A stretch of DNA of 64,000 nt. Origin: Okapia johnstoni. Taxonomy: Eukaryota > Chordata > Mammalia > Artiodactyla > Giraffidae. Position numbers and translations under genes: made by a program. A model generated the notes under the pieces. The model worked only from the letters and a program-made list of their open reading frames with translations. It searched no databases and was not told where the DNA came from. Positions 56,841 through 64,000 of the stretch are shown piece after piece (the stretch's first letter is position 1; the number at the start of each line of letters is the position of its first letter). Location: assembly GCA_024291935.2 (NCBI GenBank), contig CM044310.1, forward strand, positions 82,396,713 to 82,460,712, read 5' to 3'.

Positions 56841-57764
56841 GCTCCAGTGATCAGGTTCTGAGCCTTGGTTGAACTGCCTCCAGGCCAGGACTGTGTCCCT
56901 CTGAAAGAGCGCCATGGGCTGACATTTTAGAAGACAAGTTCCCATCAGGGTTTGATGTTTTCACTGTGTTCTGTGAGCTAAGCCCAAATTGCGGGTACTT
57001 GAAGATGCCAGTGAGTGGGGTCTGCTTAGTGAAAGCCACGGCTCATGGGTGAAGTGAATGGGGGCCTCTTTCCCTGTGTGAAAGTGCAAATCTCTGAGCC
57101 ACAGAGGTATTGCCTTGCTTCAGAGCAGGTGAGGGCAGTCCCCTCCTGTCCCCGGTTAAGGGTCAGTTAGCTCTGCCTCCTGTCTGAGGACCACCAGTGC
57201 CACATGTCTGGGATTTAGGATGAGGAAGGTGCTTGGGCCAGAGGGGTAACAAAAGTTTCCATCATCTGTTTGGACTTATAAGGCCACAGAGACTCCCTAG
57301 GCTCCCATAGACCATCATTATCCACAGGAAGCCCTTGATGGGGAAGGAGGGCATTCTTACCTTCCAGTCTTCCAGCAGATGTAGGAAACATCTTCCTGGC
57401 CTTGGGATTAAAGAGGAAAGTCCAAGCCATCAAGCTTGACTCCTTCATGAAGTAGGTGTCCTCTCCAGTACATTTTGTGTGGAAGTCCACCAGCTTCTGC
57501 TTGAATTCCTCCCTGTGATGGGGAGCTCACCACCTTGAGTGGCCCCCTTTGTTTTGTTGGATGGCTCCAGCTCCTACAAGGATAGAGTTTTTGAGCCCTT
57601 TCTTCTATGAGTTCTGCTCTGCCTTCAAGAAGCACCCAGAATTGACCTTCTCACTTTGCAGAAAGGAAAAAGCCAGGCTCTCCTACCCTCTCCTGAAGCT
57701 CATCTGGGGTCTTCAGCTTGAGTTTCCACCTCTTCACCATTCTGTTGTCAGCTCTACTTCTCTG

Positions 57765-57944
57765 AAGCTGTGTGCTCTGCAGTAGCTTACTTAGTCTTTC
57801 TGAATCTTAGTTTCTTTATCTGTAAAATGGAGATTGCAACAGTCCCCACCTCATTCTTGCGAGGCTTACGTGAGTAATTAAAGTATTTAAAACACAGCTC
57901 AGTACCTGCTAAGTAAATAAATATCAGCTCTAACTATGCAGTCA
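57765..57944 (+). repeat. MIR SINE, interrupted by BovB at its end
   Basis: GAATCTTAGTTTCTTTATCTGTAAAATGGAG and GCTAAGTAAATAAATATCAGC match MIR; the BovB insertion begins at its 3' edge. Confidence 0.75.
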
Positions 57945-58420
57945 GAGACATTACTTTGTCAATAAAGGTCCGTCTAGTCAAGGCTATGGTTTTTCCAGTA
58001 GTCAGGTATGGATGTGAGAGTTGGACTATAAAGAAAGCTGAGCACCAAAGAATTGATGCTTTTGAACTGTGGTGTTGGAGAAGACTCTTGAGAGTCCCTT
58101 GGACTGCAAAGAGATCCAACCAGTCCATCCTAAAGGAGATCAGTCCTGAGTGTTCATTGGAAGGACTGATGTTGAAGCTGAAACTCCAATATTTACCTGA
58201 TGTGAAGAGCTGACTCATTTGGAAAGACCCTGATGCTGGGAAAGATTGAAGGTGAGAGGAGAAGGGGACGACAGAAAATAGATGGTTGGATGGCATCACC
58301 GACTCAATGGATGTGAGTTTGGGTAGACTCCGGGAGTTGGTGATGGACAGGGAGGCCTGGCGTGCTGCAGTCCATGGGGTCACAAAGAGTCAGACACGAC
58401 TGAGAGACTGAACTGAACTG
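57945..58420 (+). mobile_element. 5'-truncated BovB (RTE) LINE
   Basis: 476 bp with an ORF2 tail, the usual 3' UTR words (GACCCTGATGCTGGGAAAG, GGATGGCATCACCGACTCAATGG) and an (ACTGA)n end. Flanked by the 13-bp repeat AACTATGCAGTCA at 57932-57944 and 58421-58433, showing retrotransposition by an RTE machinery. Confidence 0.95.
57956..58213 (+). pseudogene. BovB reverse transcriptase C-terminal relic
   Basis: An 85-codon open stretch with VVRYGCESWT and FELWCWRRLLRVPWT, which I recognise from the C-terminal part of RTE-clade LINE proteins. The catalytic reverse transcriptase and endonuclease regions are missing owing to 5' truncation, so it cannot act. The frame is intact, pointing to fairly recent insertion. 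Confidence 0.9.
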
Positions 58421-58449
58421 AACTATGCAGTCATCTTTCTGGTTATCAT

Positions 58450-58610
58450 TAGACTAGGGCTTCCTGAACTTGAATGTGCATATGAATTACATAAGAATCA
58501 TATAAAAATGCAGATACTGACTTAGTAGATGAGCTGGGGCCTGAGACTCTGCATGTCTAACAACTTCCCAGACTATATAGAGACTGCTGCCCCTCAGGCC
58601 ACATTTTAAA
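58450..58610 (+). repeat. MER5A hAT element
   Basis: GGGGCCTGAGACTCTGCATGTCTAACAACTTCCCAG in order with ATAAAAATGCAGATACTG. Confidence 0.65.
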
Positions 58611-59434
58611 TTAGCAAGGCGAGTGTACCCATTTGTTTACATATAAAACTTATTTTCCAGGTGTGGTCTATCCTATTTTGGTGATAGTAGAATCATCTAC
58701 AGTGATACAGATGTGATGCTTCTGTTAATCCAACCTAAGTTTGTATTACATAGAAGGGAAGAGTATTATCTTGAATATCAAGATAGCTTCAATCCTCTGA
58801 AGTCACTAGTCTGAACTAGTGATTTATGGAAAAATTGTCCTGCTATCTGCATATATCTTGATGGATCTGAAAGAACCTGAGGATCTCTGAGACATGACTT
58901 GCTTCTGGACGTCCATCTGCCCCTGGGATATGTCATGTGACTAAGCCCAAAGCTGAATCAGTAGAGGAAGTCCCAGAGGGTTTCATACAGCAGAATTGCT
59001 CAGGGCAAAGGTGGCTAACTCAGGCTGGTGGGGAGTGAAGCAGGCCCAGTGTGGGTGACGGGTCAGTGCCGTGGTGCTGCTGGGATTGCCTGATGTCCAG
59101 GTGACTTCAGCATGGAGCACCTGCACCTATTTGTACTTTTACTGCTCAATTCATTCTACTTACATGTCTATCTGAGGAGCCAATTTTTCTTAAAGATTTA
59201 AATGCTAATTTCAAGTTGAATTCCCATAAATATGTGGGACTGCGAGTATGCATTTAGAATGACAGATCAAATAACCTAGTGGTGGATACCGTAGTTACCA
59301 ACTTTTTACTGCACTTGTAATGAAATCTATTCCAAAGCTATGGTGATGCTACAGCTTTAACCCATTGTTTTGTTGTTTTTATATCTGATCCTGCTGGACC
59401 ATGACCTGCTCTGGGCTGACATGGAACGGCACTT

Positions 59435-59660
59435 CAACATGGTGGTTAGAGCACAGCCTAGAGCATGGCCTGGGTTTGAATCCCACGGGTGACACTTCTT
59501 AACCACTTGATCAAGTTTCTTAACTGCTTCAGGCCTCAGTTTCCTCACCTGTAGAATGGGGAAATAGCAATGAGAACCTTATGGTTGTTGTGATGGTTTA
59601 ATGAGTCAATAGTTGTAAAGCTCTTGGGACAGTGGCTAGCTCACAGTCAGTGCCGTGCAG
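59435..59660 (+). repeat. MIR SINE, near full length
   Basis: GGTGGTTAGAGCACAGCC, CTGGGTTTGAATCCCA, CCTCAGTTTCCTCACCTGTAGAATGGGG and GTTTAATGAGTCAATA are all present. Confidence 0.88.
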
Positions 59661-60544
59661 CATGTAGTCCCTCCTGTTTTGCTGTGATCTTGTTGTGCCT
59701 AAAAGAAATCTAGCACCTTCTCAGAACCCAGCATCACAGTTTCTTGGTTGTTGACTAGCTGATGCCTGGTGAGCCTTGGACCTGACTGCTTCTCCCAGAA
59801 AGATTCAAAGTCCTGGTCTTAGTTTTCAGGCTAAGCTGCCATAGTTACTTTAAATGTAAATGGATTTAAGTCTCTAGTCGAAAGACATAGAATGGCTGAA
59901 TAGATTAAAAAAATAAAAAATAAAGGAGAAAGCAGAAACTATGTGCTGTCTACAAGGAACTTGTGGGGTTTTGTTTGGTTTTGCGTTTCTGTAGCCCAGT
60001 GTGCCCAACAGCCAGCAAGTGGCCAGTGCTCACAGCCCTCTCCTCTGGCCTTGTGAAGTGTCAGCTGCAACAGGGGCACCATGAAGGTAGGGCTGTGCCT
60101 TGCTGGTAGTGTCCTTAGTTAGTGGGGCCACCTTGAGGATTGATCTCCTGGGGTGTGGTGGCTCTGGTCTGGGTCATTCCTGCTCCCCTCTAAAGGAAAT
60201 GGGCAGACAAATCATGTGGAATCTCTCTTTTGACTTTGTCATTGTAAGTAACCTCTCCTGCCAGTCCAGCCTTTGTTTCTGGAAGAGGCCCGGCCTTTTC
60301 CAGGACTGTTTGGCCCAACCTCATCTCCCCATATCAATCCTTCTGTGCTTGTAGGATAATACAAGAACATATCAGTAACTCATATAAGACTGGCATACCT
60401 CCAGTGGAAAAAGCAAAATTTATACCTTCCTGTATATAAAAGCCAACAAATACTGAAGGTATTCAGTCATCCTTTTTGGTGGGGAGGGGAGTCATTCTTC
60501 TTTTCTATGAGTACCTCTTTATGTAGTTTATATTAACCTTTAGT

Positions 60545-60765
60545 TTTATTTGTTGAACCAACATTTATATAGAGCTTCTTATGAGCAAGTCACTGTTCTA
60601 AGCACTTCATTATCTAATTTAACCATCACAATGACTCCACGAGGTAGGTATTATTATTTGGATCCCATTACCCAAAGGAGGAAACTGAGGCACCAAGAAG
60701 TTAACAACTTGCCCAGCATCTCACAGATGGTCGGTGACAGAGCCAAGACCCAAACCTGGGGTTGA
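60545..60765 (-). repeat. MIR SINE, near full length
   Basis: CACTGTTCTAAGCACTTCATTATC, ACGAGGTAGGTATTATTATTTGG and GGAGGAAACTGAGGCACC; the frame of 60550-60765 is repeat-derived. Confidence 0.85.
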
Positions 60766-61109
60766 ATCTGGGCCCCACCTCACTTTGCGATTCTCTTGGC
60801 CCCTGAGGCATCATCTGAGCTCATGGCCATTAGGACTCAACCTATCATGAAATTAACCTTGATAAGTATTATTTTTTGAGGTACACGTAAGCTGAGCTGC
60901 TGGGGTCCTGCCTGGAGTGTTTTAGTGTTTTAGGTGTTTGCCGTTTCTCAGTCTATGTCCATGTCTCACTCCTGGGGTGGGAAGTGTAGGGCCAGGGGAG
61001 CTACGTGCTGGGCTGATCCAGAATCTGATTGAGGGAAGCATTCAGAGCCTACATATCTCCTTCTCCTCAAGGCACATTTGCCCCTGAGAGAAGCAATCCT
61101 GAGAGATGA

Positions 61110-61430
61110 CCAGTGGCTTTGTAAGTGGGCAAGAGCCCTTCAGGGTAGCCTGAAGAGCAGAAGGATGGAGGTCAGGACCTGGCTGGACTGGCCTTATTGT
61201 GAGCACATGGAATCATGGACCTTTGGAGCCCTGTCTCCTCCCTTTGTACAAACAGTGAAGATGAGGCAGGGTGTATGGCTCCCAGGCTAGTATTCCTCCA
61301 CCCCTATAACCACTTGTCTCCCTGCGAGCAGGACTGGGAAGGAAGGGCAAGGCTACAGAGGGATTTGAGTTGGTCAGGAATAGGGAGTCATTGAGGCCTG
61401 TAGAGCAGAGGAGGAAGCCTGTGGACAAAA
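61110..61430 (-). repeat. L2 LINE fragment
   Basis: Diverged match around GAAGAGCAGAAGGATGG and GGGAGTCATTGAGGCCTG. Confidence 0.4.
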
Positions 61431-62149
61431 AGTAGTGCTGTGCCATCTGGATTGGGATGCGAGTCAAGGAGCTGGTCTGGCAAAGTGTTCTCCAGGTCGC
61501 TGACCTCAGGCTGGGAGCCTGTCTGGACCAAGAACTCAAGCAGCGAGACCTTTCTGGGGTAAGCCACGATTGCCATGTTGGAAGGGGCTGAGCATCCCAA
61601 GGGGACGCCGTCTGCTTGTGGGTGGAACAGTTGGGGCTGCGTGTGGGATGTCACGGCCTTGGTCTCAGGTTGGAGAGGCCCCTTTGCACCTGCCCGATTT
61701 ACATTCTGGGCAGTGAGTTGGCTGCGGCTGCCGAGGACAAAGCTGGCTGGGGCCGCGGGGAGATGCCGGGCTTGTGTTTTGAGCAGGAGCCAGGGATGGA
61801 TTCTGGAATAGGCAGCTGGCTTGGGTCCAGTCCCCACTGGCCCCAGATCAATGAAAACTGTCGTGGGGCCAGTGCATTGCTGCCGCCGCCTAGGGACTGC
61901 TGAGCTGGGCGAGGCCTTCTGGGGCTGCCGTCCCCAGAGTCGCTGGCTCTGAGGCCATTATTAGCATGTCCTGGCCGGCTGAGGGCAGGCCGTACCCCTG
62001 CCCCACACCCTGCCCACTCTGTGATCCTAGTCCCATTTGGCCCTGCTTGACATCTCACCCAAGACGGGTTTATCAACATGAAGAAAATGCGGGATTTGCA
62101 GAGAGGAGGAAAAGGGTTAACTGTTTACTTTTTTGGCTGCCCTTTTCTG

Positions 62150-62430
62150 TATTCCAGGCACTGGGCCAGGTCTGTAGGGCCTTCAGGAATGAAGAAGAAA
62201 TGTACAGTCCCTGTCCTCGATGAGTTAGCCATGCGGGAGACTGGCCAGCCACAGAAGTCATTATAAAGACCCCTGAGGACAACAAGGGTGTCACAGGTGG
62301 CCAGGGTACAGAGCAGGGACCATACTGAGTCTGAGTGCCACAGGATGGTGCCTCCAAGAGGGGACATTAAAGCTGAGATGGAAGTAGCTCGAAGGAGAGA
62401 GTGGGGGGAGTGTCCTGGGCAGAGGGGAGG
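62150..62430 (-). repeat. L2 LINE fragment
   Basis: CCAGGCACTGGGCCAGG, TACAGTCCCTGTCCTCGATGAG and GACATTAAAGCTGAGATGG follow reverse L2 order. Confidence 0.6.
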
Positions 62431-62637
62431 GTGGACAGGATGGTACACACTGACCGAGGCTCAGGAGGACGTGGGCAAGGTCAGTTGTAGGTCCACGCTA
62501 CCACTGGCTGTTTACCCAAGACAGTTCCAGCTGCTCCTATTGTCTTGGCCTGGTTCTTAAAATTGTCCCCTTTCAGTCTCAGAAGAGTCTTGGTTTGGGC
62601 AGTGAGATTATATGGGCAGGCCAGGTCTAGGTACTAG

Positions 62638-62765
62638 GATCTTTGTTTTGCCGATGAGGAAACTGAGGCTTGCAAGAGTTATTCATGCAAGGTCCTGGAA
62701 GAAGGATGGGACAGAGCTGGGATGGAAACAGCCTTCTGACTCGAAAGCCCAGGCTTTCCCATAAT
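62638..62765 (-). repeat. MIR SINE
   Basis: GCCGATGAGGAAACTGAGGCTTG and GGGACAGAGCTGGGATGG. Confidence 0.75.
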
Positions 62766-63437
62766 CCCACGCGACCTTGCACAGTCAGGTATAAAGTTAC
62801 AGACATATGCAGCTGAAATGCTCTCTGAGTGTGGGTTCTGTGCCCACTGTTGTCCCAGGGGTGGGTGGGGTGAGAGGAGGCTGAATTGAGCAGAACTCGT
62901 TCATGACAGAGAACAAGTTCAAACTGGCTTAAGCGAGAAGGGGAAAGTTAGTGGTTCATATAACTGAAAAGTCTGGGAGACGCTCTAGCTTTAGGCATAG
63001 TTTGATCCAGATGCACAGGGTTGTCACGGCATGTTTTCTTTTGTTTTACCTCCTGGTTCTCTTTCCCTCCGTGATGGCTTTTTTTCTTAGACAGACTCTC
63101 CCTGTAAGGAGGTAAAATGTCTTCCTCGGTGTCAGACCCCTACCCTCACATCTCATTAATGTCCCCAGAAAGAGAGCAGATGTCCTTGGGATTGCATCTC
63201 TTTGACCTTCGGCCATGTGCCCATCCTCGGCCAATCCCTGTGACCAGGGATGTGCAGAGTTCTCATTGGTCAGACCTGGGGACATGTGTCTCATGTGTCC
63301 TTCCTTGTTGGGTTAGGGAAAGAAATCAGCCCTGTCCACACCTCTTGGATGAAAATGGTGGAGGGGAAGATTTCTAGATAAAATATAGGGTGCCTAGTTC
63401 AATTTGAATTTCAAATAAAGAATATATTTTTAAATCT

Positions 63438-63624
63438 ATGCAACGCTAGGGACCGTAGCCTTCTAGGCTCCTCTGTCCATGGGATTCTCCAGGCAAGAAT
63501 ACTGGAGTGGGTTGCCATGCCCCCCTCCAGGGGGTCTTTCAGACCCAGGGATCGAACCTGCATCTCTTATGTCTTCTGCATTGGCAGACAAGTTCTTTAC
63601 CACTAGTGCCATCTGGGAATCCCT
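63438..63624 (-). mobile_element. Bov-tA SINE, GGTGGCAC-like subfamily
   Basis: CTCCTCTGTCCATGGGATTCTCC to CACTAGTGCCATCTGGGAATCC, with the subfamily insertion ATCTCTTATGTCTTC. Confidence 0.9.
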
Positions 63625-64000
63625 CTTTAAAAATACGAGTATATCCCAAGTACTGCATGGCATAGGCTTATATTAAACAATGACTGAATCTGAGATTCAG
63701 ACTTCACTCAGTGTCCTGTGGTTTTTATTTGTAAACTCTGGCAAGCCTGTGAAGGGGTGGCTGTCTAATGAAAATCACACGGTTGCCAGAAGACGGAGGA
63801 GTGGATACGGAGGGAAGAGGGGACGTTGTCCAAGTCACAGGTGCCCACTATAGAGGTGATGAAAGGGACCAAGGGCTTTGCTTCAGCCTTGGACACCCTC
63901 CGAAGGCACAGTCTGTGAAGGCAGTCTGAGAGCTGTGGATAGTAGCGAGGGAAGTCTGGTGGAAGGGTAGGGTGGGCGGGTTGAGGTGCTTAAAGAGGAC

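Larger units (their letters stand above)
23273..64000 (+). other. NKD1: NKD1 intron 3 (5' part, more than 40.7 kb)
   Basis: Begins with the exon 3 donor GTACGA. I looked on the + strand for an acceptor followed by codons for ELVGDVLRD and the acidic stretch that follows in the human protein, and for the EF-hand core, and found none to the end of the window. The content is repeats (listed separately) and unique sequence. A short exon could still have been missed by eye. Confidence 0.75.

Noticed and set aside
59885..59950. A-rich stretch as a possible processed pseudogene tail
   Set aside because: No upstream sequence resembling a spliced transcript and no flanking duplication.
158..63624. 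tRNA genes at SINE heads
   Set aside because: Bov-tA, CHR and MIR heads derive from tRNA, but none shows a full cloverleaf with intact anticodon arm and acceptor stem.
158..63624. Recurrent near-identical ~200-bp units as a possible array
   Set aside because: They are dispersed, in both orientations and with own target duplications; these are SINEs, not a CRISPR or tandem array.
23273..64000. NKD1 exon 4 and later exons
   Set aside because: Searched for acceptors followed by GAG-CT(N)-GT(N)-GG(N) type codons (for example near 29920, 56338 and 61465). Translations did not match the NKD1 sequence, so none is called.

Overview
The window is nuclear DNA of a bovid ruminant (cattle-like). The evidence is the repeat content: about two dozen tRNA-derived Bov-tA/Bov-A2 type SINE copies, cetartiodactyl CHR-type SINEs, BovB (RTE) LINE pieces including a C-terminal reverse transcriptase relic, a ruminant-type mariner MITE and a 5'-truncated young L1, laid over an older mammalian background of MIR, L2, MER5A and hAT-like remnants. 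There are no bacterial operons, rRNA genes or CRISPR arrays.

One protein-coding gene is recognisable. The CpG island at about 21.28-22.62 kb holds the promoter and first coding exons of NKD1 (naked cuticle homolog 1, a Dishevelled-binding feedback inhibitor of canonical Wnt signalling), on the + strand. Three coding exons can be placed to the base: 22290-22314, 22454-22486 and 23139-23272. They splice in phase into the first 64 residues of the protein (begins MGKLHSKP, ends at the Arg of GRGTR). The EF-hand/Dishevelled-binding region and the His-rich C-terminus are not found, so intron 3 probably fills the rest of the window (more than 40.7 kb).

Layout: 1-21.2 kb is the upstream flank, with no gene recognised and dense repeats. 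21.3-22.3 kb is the TATA-less CpG-island promoter, with three exact TCF/LEF-type motifs, a CCAAT box and a duplicated GC box. 22.3-23.3 kb holds exons 1-3. 23.3-64 kb is repeat-rich intron 3 with scattered further TCF-type motifs. No lineage-specific SINE or BovB is seen from about 20.5 to 29.2 kb, around the promoter.

The most interesting sequence-level points are the architecture of NKD1 intron 1 and the 33-nt exon 2 (branch-point-like site 76 nt from the acceptor AG, no intervening AG, ten uninterrupted CCG units between pyrimidine tract and AG, a tight G-quadruplex motif 25 nt past the next donor, skipping in frame), the clustered TCF motifs, a 67-bp mariner MITE with perfect terminal inverted repeats, and several nested insertions with readable target-site duplications. 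I found no credible sign of a novel multi-gene system. Family names are from memory of consensus sequences, without a database search.
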